A DNA stretch of 64,000 nt from NCBI RefSeq assembly GCF_963675985.1, contig NZ_OY780958.1, positions 2,294,001 to 2,358,000 on the forward strand. The letters run 5' to 3'. Made by a program: the position numbers and the translations under genes. Positions within the stretch are counted from its first letter, which is position 1; every line of letters begins with the position of its first letter. A model generated the notes under the pieces. It searched no databases. It had not been told where the DNA came from and worked only from the letters and a program-made list of their open reading frames with translations. The stretch comes from an uncultured Roseibium sp. GTDB lineage: Bacteria; Pseudomonadota; Alphaproteobacteria; Rhizobiales; Stappiaceae. Below, piece by piece: positions 1-9,336 of this stretch.

Positions 1-1116
1 AACGCGATCGAACTGAACAACAGCCGGCAAACCGTGGTTTACGGCAACCCCGCATCGGCTTCCGGCACGATCAACGTGATCGATGCGGGCGCCACGGTCT
101 CGTCCTTCGCCACGACCCAGATGATCACCTCTTCGGTCAGCACGGTCATGACAGACATCCTCTCGGTCGATGTCGACCGGAGCGGCCCTGTCTACAGCCC
201 AAACGAGTCCGGTCCGGCGCTCGGTTATGAAACCGCCAAACCGAGGACCGACGGCGAACAGGCCATCGCGACCCTGATCGGCGACGGACTGGCTATCGAT
301 CCCTATGGCAACCTTATCTGGATGCGGGCTTTCGGAGGTCAGAGCTTCGACGACGACACCGACACCACTGCCGCTCATTACGGCGTCGCCCTCGGAGCCG
401 ATCATATTTTCGGCCAGACCCGTCTCGGCGTGATGGGCGGATATGGCAGGATGAGCAACCGGGCGAACGATGGCAGTTCGAAAGTGAGCGGCGACACCTT
501 CTTCGGCGGGCTTTACGCCCGTCACGCCTTCGACAACCGCTATTTCGACGCCTCCCTGGTCGCGGGTGGCATGTTTTCCGACGCGAACCGCCGGATCAAT
601 ACCGGCACGCAAATGGCGACCGGGACTTTCGGTGGCTGGTTCCTGTCGCCGGAAATGGCCCTTTCGCAAAACTACGGCCTGTCAAAGGGCTGGATGTTCA
701 CCCCCAAGGGTATCTTGCGCTACACGCACGGATCGTTCGACGGCTATACCGAGGAAGGATCTTCGCAGAATATCTCGTACGATCCGCGGACCACAGACGC
801 CTTGCAGGCAGCACTGGAACTGAAGGTCACCCGCCGACACCGGTTCGCCAATGGCCGTACTGCCTCCGTTTCCCTGGCTGGAACAGTCCTCGACACTTAC
901 AATATGAGCGATTCCAGCTTCAACGCCACATTGCAGAACACAAGCTTCACGATCTCGACTTCGGACCAACGCCACGTCATCGGCGGCAAACTCGGTCTCA
1001 ATACGGAAGTCACGCTCAATCCTCGGGCTGCCCTATTCGCCAACACCAATGCAGGCATCTATAGCGACAATTCCTGGGACTACTCGGCCAATGTGGGGTT
1101 CAAGTTCCGCTTCTAA
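1..1116 (+). CDS. Autotransporter, C-terminal beta-barrel domain (5' truncated by window edge)
   Basis: The reading frame is open from base 1 and ends at TAA 1114-1116, so only the C-terminal ~371 residues are visible. From about residue 105 the chain has the alternating aromatic/Gly pattern of an autotransporter beta domain (YGVALGADHIF, MGGYGR, ANVGFKFRF) and ends in Phe, the usual C-terminal signal for insertion by the BAM complex. The Ser/Thr/Gly-rich stretch before it looks like the end of a passenger domain. By family, the barrel anchors a surface-exposed or secreted passenger in the outer membrane. The passenger lies outside the window, so its function (adhesin, protease, other) cannot be told. 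The gene converges on the oxidoreductase gene with only 20 bp between stops. Confidence 0.85.
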   Translation, partial: NAIELNNSRQTVVYGNPASASGTINVIDAGATVSSFATTQMITSSVSTVMTDILSVDVDRSGPVYSPNESGPALGYETAKPRTDGEQAIATLIGDGLAIDPYGNLIWMRAFGGQSFDDDTDTTAAHYGVALGADHIFGQTRLGVMGGYGRMSNRANDGSSKVSGDTFFGGLYARHAFDNRYFDASLVAGGMFSDANRRINTGTQMATGTFGGWFLSPEMALSQNYGLSKGWMFTPKGILRYTHGSFDGYTEEGSSQNISYDPRTTDALQAALELKVTRRHRFANGRTASVSLAGTVLDTYNMSDSSFNATLQNTSFTISTSDQRHVIGGKLGLNTEVTLNPRAALFANTNAGIYSDNSWDYSANVGFKFRF

Positions 1117-1136
1117 AACAGATCGCGCATTTGGGG

Positions 1137-3233
1137 TCAAACCTTCTGCACCCATACGGCCGTATCGTGAAACGCGGCACCGCCGTATGGAGCCGCCGGG
1201 TCGGCGCCGGTGAGCGTGTTGATCCCCTTGCCGTCCGGAAAAGCCTCGTTCGGCCAGACGCCTTCGGAAATCACCGTGCCCGGTGTCATCCCTTCCACGT
1301 AGCGCGCATGGAGCGTGACGATCCCTCGGTTGTTGCCCATTTCGACCAGGTCGCCGTCATTGATGCCGTGGTCTTCCGCATCCGCCTGCAGCATCCAGAC
1401 TTCCGGTCGCTTTTCCTTCTTTCGAGAGCTCTCGGTCTCGTTGAAGGTGGAATTCAGGAAAGACCGGGCCGGCGCCGTCACCAGGCGGAACGGATGACGC
1501 TCACTGGCGTGTTCCAGGTATTCCCAGTGATCGGGCAGTTCGGGCATGGTCGTCCAGGGGCCGAGCGGACCGATCGGTGACTTGTTTGGCGATGCGGACC
1601 GGCCCCAGTCGGGACGAAAATGGAATTTGCCGTCCGCATGGCCGAAGCCGCCCAGATAATGCGCGCTGTCGAAATCCGGCTGCAGGTCGATCCAGCGGTT
1701 TTCCTCCAGCTCTTCAAGCGTGCCGTAGCCGGAGTTCCGCAACATCCAGTCGATATGCTCGCGGGCGGTCATATGAAAACCGGGATGCTGGTCGGCGCCA
1801 AGGCGTTTTGCCAGCTCGTTCAGGACGAAGAGGTTCTCGCGCGGGCCGTCGGGCGCATCGACGACCTTGGGACCGAGCATCAGATACTGATGGCCGCCGC
1901 CCCTGTAGATATCGTCGTGTTCCAGGAACTGGGTCGCCGGCAGCACCACGTCGGCCATCTTCGCCGTCTCGGTCATGAATTGCTCGTGGACGCAGACAAA
2001 CAGGTCCTCGCGGGCAAAGCCTTTCTTGACCAGTTCCTGCTCCGGCGCGACCGAAACCGGATTGGTGTTCTGGATCAGCATGGCGGTCACCGGAGGCCCG
2101 TCCTGCAGGGCATCCTCGTCGCCGGTCAGAACCCGACCGATCAGGGACTGGTCCAGAAACCGCGTTTCCGGGCGGCGCAGCTCCGGCGCCTCGATCATGG
2201 ACTTGTCGAGTTCGTAAATCGCGCCGTTGTTGTGAAAGACGCCGCCGCCTTCATATTGCCAGCAGCCGGTGACGGCACCGATTGACGCGGCCGCATGCAT
2301 AGAAACCGCACCGTTGCGCGCCCGGGTAAAGCCGTAACCAAGCCGGAAATAGGTGCGCTTCACCTCGCCGATCTGCCGGGCGACCTCTTCGATTTGTGTC
2401 GGCTGGAGGCCGGTTATTTTGGCGGCCCATTCCGGCGTCCTGGTCTGGAGATGCGCCTCGAGCTCCGCCGGGCAGTCGGTGTATTTCTCCAGATAGGCGC
2501 GATCCGCGAACCCGTCGCGGAAGAGTACATGCATGATCGCGCAAGCCAGGGCCGCGTCGGTACCGGGGTTCAAAACGAGGCCGATATCGGCCTGTTTCAT
2601 GGTCTCAGTGTTGTAGACATCGATGACGATGATCCGGGCACCGCGTTTCTTCCGAGCCGTGATCGCATGGGTCATGACGTTGACCTGGGTCGCGACCGGA
2701 TTGGTGCCCCATATGATGACCTGATCGGAGACGGCCATTTCCCGTGGATCGGGACCAGCCAGCTTGCCCGTGCCGGCGACAATTCCGGTCCAGGCGTTGT
2801 TGGTGCAGATCGTGTCGAACTGCAGCGAGTAGCCTTTGGCGTGGCGGAAGCGATGGATGGAATCCCTCTGAACCTGCCCCATGGTGCCGGCGTAATGATA
2901 AGGCCAGACAGTCTGTGACCCGTTTTCGGCTTCCGCCGCCAGGAACTTTTCCGCGACCAGATCGAGCGCCTCGTCCCAGGAGATTTCCTCAAACCGCCCC
3001 TCGCCTTTCGGACCGACACGGCGCAATGGCTTCAACAGCCGGTCCGGGTGGTAGAGACGTTCGGCATACCGGGCGACCTTGGCGCAGATGACGCCAGCCG
3101 TGTAGGCATTTCCGGAAGCCCCGCGCAGGCGGCCAATCCGGCCATCGTTCTGGACTTCGACATCAAGTGCACAGGTGGAGGGGCAATCATGCGGACAGGC
3201 GGAGAAGGCACCAGCCGTCTGGTGTTTGGTCAT
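1137..3233 (-). CDS. Molybdopterin-dependent oxidoreductase, DMSO reductase family
   Basis: A 698-residue protein beginning with a 4Fe-4S cluster motif: Cys13-x3-Cys17-x3-Cys21-x28-Cys50 (ACPHDCPSTCALDV ... GVICAKV). The molybdopterin-binding body follows and a dinucleotide-binding domain forms the C-terminus. No twin-arginine signal peptide is present, so the enzyme is expected in the cytoplasm. The family transfers electrons or oxygen atoms through Mo-bis-MGD; the substrate cannot be read from sequence, and no electron-transfer subunit or cofactor gene lies nearby. I chose ATG 3233, which has GAGAAAG about 8 nt upstream, over a TTG six codons earlier (3251). The gene stands alone, with its stop 20 bp from the convergent autotransporter. 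Confidence 0.85.
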   Translation of the reverse strand: MTKHQTAGAFSACPHDCPSTCALDVEVQNDGRIGRLRGASGNAYTAGVICAKVARYAERLYHPDRLLKPLRRVGPKGEGRFEEISWDEALDLVAEKFLAAEAENGSQTVWPYHYAGTMGQVQRDSIHRFRHAKGYSLQFDTICTNNAWTGIVAGTGKLAGPDPREMAVSDQVIIWGTNPVATQVNVMTHAITARKKRGARIIVIDVYNTETMKQADIGLVLNPGTDAALACAIMHVLFRDGFADRAYLEKYTDCPAELEAHLQTRTPEWAAKITGLQPTQIEEVARQIGEVKRTYFRLGYGFTRARNGAVSMHAAASIGAVTGCWQYEGGGVFHNNGAIYELDKSMIEAPELRRPETRFLDQSLIGRVLTGDEDALQDGPPVTAMLIQNTNPVSVAPEQELVKKGFAREDLFVCVHEQFMTETAKMADVVLPATQFLEHDDIYRGGGHQYLMLGPKVVDAPDGPRENLFVLNELAKRLGADQHPGFHMTAREHIDWMLRNSGYGTLEELEENRWIDLQPDFDSAHYLGGFGHADGKFHFRPDWGRSASPNKSPIGPLGPWTTMPELPDHWEYLEHASERHPFRLVTAPARSFLNSTFNETESSRKKEKRPEVWMLQADAEDHGINDGDLVEMGNNRGIVTLHARYVEGMTPGTVISEGVWPNEAFPDGKGINTLTGADPAAPYGGAAFHDTAVWVQKV

Positions 3234-3425
3234 ATCGGGTCTTTCTCGCAATCACCGGTTATCCAACCGGAGCAGCGAGTCTGATCAACAAAAGGGCGCT
3301 GTCAAGCACCCCTCGCCTTTTCGCGGTTCGGACTTTCAGCTCCCGCGGCCGGGACCGTCGCCGTGTGGGCCGTCGTAACACAGTCCGCGACCGAGACCGA
3401 AGGCGGCATGACCGTTCGTAACGCA

Positions 3426-3455
3426 GCAGGGCCGGCCCTTTCGGACCGGCCCTGC
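3426..3455 (-). terminator. Strong GC hairpin downstream of ndk
   Basis: A 13-bp stem (3426-3438 with 3443-3455, one G-T wobble) closes on a GAAA tetraloop when read on the minus strand, 26 bp after the ndk stop. No U-tract follows, so it may end transcription weakly or protect the ndk mRNA 3' end. Confidence 0.5.
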
Positions 3456-3480
3456 CAAATCGGTAGTGCCTGATCGTCGG

Positions 3481-3903
3481 TTAGCCGACGATGTCGCAGC
3501 CGGCAAACCAGAAGGCGATTTCTTCCGCCGCAGTTTCCGGAGCATCGGAACCGTGGACGGAGTTTTCACCGATGGAGAGAGCGTATTCCTTGCGGATGGT
3601 GCCTTCGGCTGCGTCGGCCGGATTGGTGGCGCCCATCACTTCACGGTTCTTGGCGATCGCGTCTTCGCCTTCCAGAACCTGAACGACGGTCGGGCCGGAC
3701 GACATGAATTCGGTCAGTTCGCCGAAGAACGGACGCTCTTTATGGACCGCGTAAAAGGCTTCGGCCTGGCGCAGGGACATCCACACGCGCCGGGAAGCGA
3801 CGACGCGCAGGCCCGCTTCTTCCAGCTTGGCGGTGATGGCGCCCGTCAGGTTGCGCTTGGTGGCATCCGGCTTGATCATCGAAAAGGTGCGTTCAATCGC
3901 CAT
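3481..3903 (-). CDS. ndk: Nucleoside diphosphate kinase
   Basis: This 140-residue protein has the usual NDK length. It starts MAIERTFSMIKPDATKRN, with the conserved nucleotide-site lysine in MIKPDA, and carries the active-site histidine (His117) in NSVHGSD. It moves the gamma-phosphate of ATP onto other (d)NDPs through a phospho-histidine in the cytosol, balancing nucleotide pools. The frame is open 39 codons further upstream, but family alignment and a GAGAAAGACC ribosome-binding site support ATG 3903. It is an isolated single-gene unit followed by a strong hairpin. Confidence 0.97.
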   Translation of the reverse strand: MAIERTFSMIKPDATKRNLTGAITAKLEEAGLRVVASRRVWMSLRQAEAFYAVHKERPFFGELTEFMSSGPTVVQVLEGEDAIAKNREVMGATNPADAAEGTIRKEYALSIGENSVHGSDAPETAAEEIAFWFAGCDIVG

Positions 3904-4284
3904 GGGTTCGGTCTTTCTCGTTTGTCTGCTGCCAACGACAGCTTTATCCGGCCTGCGCGGGATGGCGCCGGGCACCGGTTGTGAAATTCGCGCCTCTAAT
4001 AGCTTTGCGCCGTTTTCCATGCAAGGGGGCCATGCGATGACATTTTCATGTCAGGCGATCGCATACCGGGTCGCCCCGGCCTTACCATCACGTAGCCGCA
4101 AGGCAACCGGGTATTTTATCTACCACGGTATACTCAATTTTACCGGCACTGTTACTTTCACCCGCCTACGCTCAACTAATAATAGATTTCTCAAGCACCG
4201 CACTTGCAAAACAGGGTTGAATTCTCGTAAATCACACCACTGCGAACAATGCATACATTTCGTGATGCATAAGGGAGTGTGTTC
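3904..4284. other. Intergenic region, ndk/DinB divergent promoters
   Basis: No gene is visible in these 381 bases. The right half is clearly more AT-rich than its surroundings. Two copies of the palindrome ATGCAT (4249-4254 and 4265-4270, 16 bp apart) lie directly before the ribosome-binding site AAGGGAG (4271-4277) of the DinB-like gene and could be an operator. No convincing promoter boxes could be fixed. Confidence 0.4.
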
Positions 4285-4797
4285 GTGAAAGCCGTATTAA
4301 ACATGATGATGGAATACAATCGCTGGGCAAACGAACGCCTGTTTGCCGATTGTGAACAAGTCACGGAAGAGATTTACCACCGCAATCTGAAAACCGAATA
4401 CGGTTCGATCCACAGGACACTGGACCATATCCTCCTGGTCGATCTGTTGTGGCTGGACCGTTTCGCCGGTGCAGGAGACAAATATCCTTCGTTTGACCAG
4501 ACGATCACCGACAATTTCAAGGAACTCAGAGCGCGCAGGCAGACGACCGATGAAGATCTGAGCCGCTTCTGCCAGGAAAGCACGGAAGTCGGACTGACCC
4601 GGATGGTTAAATTCAGAACCGTCCTTGATCCGGCGACGATAGAACAGCCGGTCGGTGGTGCGATCATTCTGCTGTTCCACCATCAAAGTCACTACCGGGC
4701 TCAGGCTCAGGCCCTCCTCAGCATGCAGGGTTACGAGCCGCAGATGCTCAATCTCATGTTTTTCCAGCGGCAGACCGGCCTTGGACTGATAGGGTGA
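4285..4797 (+). CDS. DinB family protein (putative metal-dependent hydrolase fold)
   Basis: A 170-residue DinB/YfiT-like four-helix protein. The expected metal-binding histidines are His48 in HRTLDHIL and His132/His136 in FHHQSHYRAQ, the standard DinB triad spacing. Family members are cytoplasmic. Some are thiol-dependent transferases or hydrolases; most, including this one, have no known substrate. GTG 4285 is chosen because AAGGGAG ends 7 nt upstream; a GTG two codons earlier (4279) has no room for a site. The gene is monocistronic and less GC-rich than its neighbours, with an AT-rich leader. Confidence 0.8.
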   Translation: MKAVLNMMMEYNRWANERLFADCEQVTEEIYHRNLKTEYGSIHRTLDHILLVDLLWLDRFAGAGDKYPSFDQTITDNFKELRARRQTTDEDLSRFCQESTEVGLTRMVKFRTVLDPATIEQPVGGAIILLFHHQSHYRAQAQALLSMQGYEPQMLNLMFFQRQTGLGLIG

Positions 4798-4910
4798 GAT
4801 CAACGCGACGACAGGCTTAAGCTTTTGATGGATATCGGTTTCCGGGCAGGCTAATTTATGCAGGCCTACAGCCGTTCCGGTCTGCGGGAAAGTCAGTCGG
4901 AGAATGTATC

Positions 4911-5825
4911 ATGGCGGGTCGGCTCTACCGGTGTGTCCGTTCGTCCGTTTCATCGGATTTAGTCCTGCAGGCGGGCTTCGCACGCCAGTCGCGTGCCATT
5001 ATGTCTGCCGCTATCGCCGTCTGCACCCTGATCTCCTGTTGTCTGGTCGCGCACGGTCCCGCGCAGGCAGCCGGCGTTCTGGATTCCCGATTGGAACGTC
5101 TGCAAACCGATGACCTGGAGGACCTGTTCGGCTTCGTCGCCGGCAATGTGATGTTCGCGCTCTATCATGAAGGCGGACACATGCTGGCGTCCGAATTCGG
5201 TCTCCCGGTTCCGGATCAGGAAGAAGACGCGATCGACAATCTGGCAACCGTGACTATGCTTTCCGTCAAGGACGCGGACATGGACCTGTGGCTTTCCAAT
5301 GCCATGATCGGCTTGTTCCTGATTGCGGACGGAAAGGCCGAGGCTCTTCCTTTTTACACCGAGCACAATCTCAACCTGCAGCGGGGCGGTCGGATGCTCT
5401 GCCTAATGGTCGGCACAGACGAGGGCTCCTTCGGCCAGCTTGCAACCGACCTGGGGCTGCCCGCAGAAAGCAGGACGGGATGCGCGAACGAATCCCAGGA
5501 AGCCTGGCAATCATGGCAACAGGCGATCGGCAGTCGTTTGCGCAACAGCGACAAGCCTGCGGGCAAGATTTCGATCTACTACCGCATGGTTCCTCCCGAC
5601 CTTGCTTCGATGGAAATCTTCCTGAAGGAAAGCGGTCTCCTGGAACTGGTCGCCCAGAACTTCGATACGCTTTACGCCCTGCCCGACAAGGTGACCTTTA
5701 CCGCAAAGCCCTGCGGCGAAGGAAATGCCTATTGGGATCCGGGCAAGCGCGAGTTGACCCTCTGCTACGAACTGATGGCCGGATTTGCCGAAATCTATCT
5801 GGATCAGGTGGCAAACGACAGATAA
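4911..5825 (+). CDS. DUF4344 family metallopeptidase-like protein, exported
   Basis: A 304-residue protein with a hydrophobic signal segment (roughly residues 30-54, SAAIAVCTLISCC ... AQAAG) and a zinc-protease-like HEGGH motif at residues 86-90, followed by the acidic EEDAIDN stretch typical of DUF4344 proteins. HExxH-type histidines and a nearby acidic residue suggest a metallopeptidase fold acting in the envelope; activity is unproven for the family. The start could be ATG 4911, with GGAGA about 8 nt upstream, or ATG 5001, which would give a more compact signal peptide. It stands between the DinB-like and ABC-F genes without obvious operon links. Confidence 0.75.
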   Translation: MAGRLYRCVRSSVSSDLVLQAGFARQSRAIMSAAIAVCTLISCCLVAHGPAQAAGVLDSRLERLQTDDLEDLFGFVAGNVMFALYHEGGHMLASEFGLPVPDQEEDAIDNLATVTMLSVKDADMDLWLSNAMIGLFLIADGKAEALPFYTEHNLNLQRGGRMLCLMVGTDEGSFGQLATDLGLPAESRTGCANESQEAWQSWQQAIGSRLRNSDKPAGKISIYYRMVPPDLASMEIFLKESGLLELVAQNFDTLYALPDKVTFTAKPCGEGNAYWDPGKRELTLCYELMAGFAEIYLDQVANDR

Positions 5826-5875
5826 CGCGTGTGGGGGCTTGAAAGGATGGCCAAGCTCCGCCAAACATCGCTCCC

Positions 5876-7756
5876 ATGTTACAGATTACCGACCTTACTT
5901 ACCGGATCGCCGGACGGCTTCTCATCGACCAAGCCAGCGTCACCCTCCCCGCCCGTTCCAAGACCGGGCTCGTGGGACGCAACGGCGCGGGCAAGTCGAC
6001 GCTGTTCAAGCTGATAACGGGCGATTTGTCCTCCGAATCCGGATCCATTCAGATCCCGAAAGCGGCCCGTATCGGCCAGGTCGCACAGGAAGCACCCGGC
6101 ACAGAAGACAGCCTGCTCGACGTGGTGCTTGCCGCCGATACGGAACGCACACGCCTGCTCGAAGAAGCCGAGACGGAAACCGATCCGGCGCGCATTGCCG
6201 ATATCCATACGCGGCTTGCCGATATCGGCAGCCATACGGCGGAAGCGCGCGCGGGCGCGATCCTCTCCGGTCTCGGCTTCGACGCGGAGGCGCAGCAACG
6301 CCCCTGCTCCGCCTTTTCGGGTGGCTGGCGCATGCGTGTCGCGCTCGCCGCTGTGCTCTTTTCCGAGCCGGACCTTTTGCTTCTCGACGAGCCGACGAAC
6401 TACCTCGATCTGGAAGGCACGCTCTGGCTGGAGAATTACGTTTCCCGCTATCCGCACCAGGTGGTGCTGATCTCCCACGACCGTGACCTGCTCAACAATG
6501 CCGTCGACAGCATTGCCCATCTCGACCGGGGCAAGCTGACATTCTATCGCGGCGGCTATGACAGCTTCGACCGCCAGCGGCGGGAAAAGATGATCCTGCA
6601 GCAGAAGGCGAAGGAAAAACAGGACGAGCAGCGCAAGCACCTGCAGGCCTTCGTTGACCGTTTTCGCGCCAAGGCGACCAAGGCGCGCCAAGCACAGTCG
6701 CGTCTGAAGATGCTGGAGAAGATGGAACCGATCGCGGCGCTTACGGAAGAAAGCAGCCGGCCGATCCAGTTTCCGGATCCTGAAGGCCGACTCGCCCCTC
6801 CCATCCTCAAGCTGGAAAACGTTTCCACCGGCTACGATGGCAAGGAGATCCTGAAGCGGCTCACGCTCAATATCGACACCGATGACCGGATCGCCCTGCT
6901 CGGCGCCAACGGCAACGGCAAGTCCACCTTCGCCAAGCTGATTTCCGGACGGCTGGACGCCATGAGCGGCGAGATCACCAAGGCGACTAAACTCAAGATC
7001 GCCTTCTTCGCGCAGCACCAGCTCGACGAATTGCGCCCGTCGGAAAACGCGGTCGAGCATGTCCGCCGCCTGATGGCCCAGGCCCCCGAAGCCCAGGTCC
7101 GTGCCCGGGTCGCCCGCTTCGGCCTGCCGACCGACCGGATGGACACGCCCGCGAAAGATCTGTCTGGCGGTGAAAAGGCCCGGCTTCTGCTCGGCCTTGC
7201 CACATTCGACGGCCCGAACCTGCTGATCCTCGACGAACCGACCAACCACCTCGACATCGACAGCCGCGAAGCGCTGATCCTCGCGCTCAACGAGTTCCAG
7301 GGCGCCGTCGTGCTGATTTCCCACGACCGCCATCTGGTGGAAGCCTGTGCCGACCGGCTCTGGCTTGTCGCCGATGGCGGTGTCGGGCCTTACGACGGAG
7401 ACATGGAAGACTACCGTCGGCTGATCCTGCAAGGCCCGGACGCGTTGAAAAAGGCCCGCCGGGAAGAAGAAGACGAAGACAAGGGGTCGGCCCAGGAACG
7501 TCGCCGGGAGGCGGCCGAAAAACGCCACCAGCTCAAGCCGCTCCGACAGAAAATCGAGGCCGCGGAAAAGGAGATGGCACGTCTCCAGGACAAGATCGGC
7601 AAACTCGACGTAGCCCTCGCCGATCCGGAATTCTTCACCCGGGAACCGGAGCGGGCCGCCAAGTTCGCGAAAGAGCGGGCCTATTGCGAGAAGAAGCTCG
7701 TCAGGACGGAAGAAGAATGGCTGGAGCTTTCCGCCGAATACGAGGAAGCGGGTTAG
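5876..7756 (+). CDS. ABC-F family ATPase (Uup/YheS type)
   Basis: A 626-residue protein with two ABC ATPase domains and no membrane segments. The first has Walker A GRNGAGKST (about 34-42), signature SGGWRMRV and Walker B LLLLDEPTNYLD. The second has GANGNGKST, SGGEKARL and LLILDEPTNHLD. An Arg/Lys-rich linker lies between them, and a charged coiled-coil tail (about 530-620) resembles the Uup/YheS C-terminus. ABC-F proteins bind the ribosome and adjust translation or resolve stalling. The HAD hydrolase gene starts 26 bp after the stop, so the two may be co-transcribed. Assignment to a particular ABC-F subfamily is uncertain. Confidence 0.93.
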   Translation: MLQITDLTYRIAGRLLIDQASVTLPARSKTGLVGRNGAGKSTLFKLITGDLSSESGSIQIPKAARIGQVAQEAPGTEDSLLDVVLAADTERTRLLEEAETETDPARIADIHTRLADIGSHTAEARAGAILSGLGFDAEAQQRPCSAFSGGWRMRVALAAVLFSEPDLLLLDEPTNYLDLEGTLWLENYVSRYPHQVVLISHDRDLLNNAVDSIAHLDRGKLTFYRGGYDSFDRQRREKMILQQKAKEKQDEQRKHLQAFVDRFRAKATKARQAQSRLKMLEKMEPIAALTEESSRPIQFPDPEGRLAPPILKLENVSTGYDGKEILKRLTLNIDTDDRIALLGANGNGKSTFAKLISGRLDAMSGEITKATKLKIAFFAQHQLDELRPSENAVEHVRRLMAQAPEAQVRARVARFGLPTDRMDTPAKDLSGGEKARLLLGLATFDGPNLLILDEPTNHLDIDSREALILALNEFQGAVVLISHDRHLVEACADRLWLVADGGVGPYDGDMEDYRRLILQGPDALKKARREEEDEDKGSAQERRREAAEKRHQLKPLRQKIEAAEKEMARLQDKIGKLDVALADPEFFTREPERAAKFAKERAYCEKKLVRTEEEWLELSAEYEEAG

Positions 7757-7782
7757 GGTTAGAGCCTTGGGAAGGTTTTTGC

Positions 7783-8490
7783 ATGGATAATGCCGTCACA
7801 CTGGACACCATCGGTTTCGATGCCGACGACACGCTCTGGCACAATGAAACCGTCTTCAGGCTGACCGAGGACCGCTTCGCAGCCCTTCTCGCTGACTACG
7901 CCGACAAGTCTCACCTGGAGGAACGCCTTCTTGCCGCCGAGCGGCGCAACGTCACCCAGTACGGCTACGGTATCAAGGGCTTTGTGCTCTCGATGATCGA
8001 AACCGCGCTTGAGGTTACCGACCAGACCGTACCCGTGTCCGTCATTGGCGAAATTCTCGACGCCGGCAAGGAGATGCTCTCCCATCCGGTGGAGCCTCTG
8101 CCCCATGTCCGGGAAACCCTTGAAGCGGTTGCCGGCGACTACCGGCTGGTGCTGATCACCAAGGGCGATCTGTTCGACCAGGAGCGCAAGATTGCTGCGT
8201 CCGGCCTCGCGGACTATTTCGATGCCATTGAAGTGGTCAGCGAGAAGTCCGCCGGTACGTACCAAACGCTGTTTTCGCGCCATGGTTCAGGCGCGCGGAA
8301 CGCCCTGATGATCGGCAATTCCCTGAAATCGGATATCCTGCCGGCCCTTGAAGCCGGCAGTATCGGCGTGCATGTGCCTTATCAGATCACCTGGGGCCTG
8401 GAACACGCGGAGGAGCCCGCGCAGCACGAGCGGTTTCACCGGATCGACCACATCGGCAAGCTTATCCAATTGCTGGAACGGCTGGGCTGA
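7783..8490 (+). CDS. HAD family hydrolase
   Basis: A 235-residue haloacid dehalogenase-like protein. The nucleophile/acid-base pair is Asp13/Asp15 in GFDADDTLWH, the motif II threonine is in LITKGD, and the acidic motif IV region is MIGNSLKSDI. Most HAD proteins of this size are phosphatases for small phosphorylated metabolites; the substrate is not inferable. The frame is open upstream into the end of the ABC-F gene, but ATG 7783 is the start that places the DxD motif normally. It lies 24 bp before the crotonase gene, probably in one transcript. Confidence 0.88.
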   Translation: MDNAVTLDTIGFDADDTLWHNETVFRLTEDRFAALLADYADKSHLEERLLAAERRNVTQYGYGIKGFVLSMIETALEVTDQTVPVSVIGEILDAGKEMLSHPVEPLPHVRETLEAVAGDYRLVLITKGDLFDQERKIAASGLADYFDAIEVVSEKSAGTYQTLFSRHGSGARNALMIGNSLKSDILPALEAGSIGVHVPYQITWGLEHAEEPAQHERFHRIDHIGKLIQLLERLG

Positions 8491-8514
8491 GCTTCCGCAA
8501 TCCAGGGAGGAAAC

Positions 8515-9336
8515 ATGTCCTGCGAGACCTCAGTTCGCACCGAAAAAAGCGGCCCGGTGACAACCGTCATCCTGTCCCGCCCCCATGCTCGCAACGCAGT
8601 CGACGATGACACGGCAAACCGTCTCTATGAGGCGTTTCTGGCATTCGACGACGACCCTGAAGCCTCTGTCGCCGTCTTTTACGGTGAAGACGGAGCCTTC
8701 TGCGCAGGCTATGACCTCAAGGCAGCCAGCGCACTGACGCAGGAAAAGCCCCTCGCAGAGCTGAACATTCCCAACGGCTGGACCGGCGGTCGTGGAGACG
8801 ACATCGCCAAAGGACCGATGGGGCCCAGCCGGCTCACGCTTTCCAAGCCCGTGATCGCCGCCATCTCCGGCCCCGCGGTTGCCGGCGGCATGGAACTGGC
8901 GCTGTGGTGCGACATGCGCGTCATGGAGGAAAGTGCCTATATGGGCGTCTTCTGCCGCCGCTGGGGCGTGCCGCTGATCGATGGCGGCACCATTCGCCTG
9001 CCGCGGCTTGTCGGCATGGGGCGGGCGATGGACCTGATCCTGACCGGCCGCAAGGTCACCGCGGACGAGGCCTTGCGTATCGGCTTGTGCGAGCGGGTGG
9101 TCGCAGACGGCGCTGCCCGTCAGGCGGCGGAGGAACTGGCTGCCGAAATCGCCCGCTTCCCGCAAGGCTGCCTGCGTGCGGACCGGGCCTCGGCACTGGA
9201 CGGTTTCGACCTGCCGCTCAACGAAGCCCTGGTCCGCGAATGGCGGAACCGGGAAATCTTCGAAAAGGAAGGGCTGGCAGGCGCGGGACGGTTTTCCGAA
9301 GGCGCCGGCCGAGGCGGTAAACTAGAAGGAAGCTAG
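8515..9336 (+). CDS. Enoyl-CoA hydratase/isomerase (crotonase) family protein
   Basis: A 273-residue crotonase-fold protein with the substrate segment FCAGYDLKAA and the oxyanion-hole/active-site region GPAVAGGMELALWCD. It probably acts on an acyl-CoA in the cytosol, as a hydratase, isomerase or hydrolase; sequence alone does not settle which. The start is well supported by AGGGAGGAAAC just before ATG 8515. Its last 4 bases overlap the end of the convergent rhodanese gene (stops at 9336 and 9333). Confidence 0.88.
   Translation: MSCETSVRTEKSGPVTTVILSRPHARNAVDDDTANRLYEAFLAFDDDPEASVAVFYGEDGAFCAGYDLKAASALTQEKPLAELNIPNGWTGGRGDDIAKGPMGPSRLTLSKPVIAAISGPAVAGGMELALWCDMRVMEESAYMGVFCRRWGVPLIDGGTIRLPRLVGMGRAMDLILTGRKVTADEALRIGLCERVVADGAARQAAEELAAEIARFPQGCLRADRASALDGFDLPLNEALVREWRNREIFEKEGLAGAGRFSEGAGRGGKLEGS

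Noticed and set aside
3230..3250. Shared CGAGAAAGACC leader before the molybdopterin enzyme and ndk genes
   Set aside because: The 11-base match covers the Shine-Dalgarno region and is short enough to be coincidence; no further similarity extends either side.
5879..7528. 549-codon open frame on the minus strand across the ABC-F gene
   Set aside because: The opposite strand encodes two full ABC domains. This frame lacks any motif and arises from GC bias.
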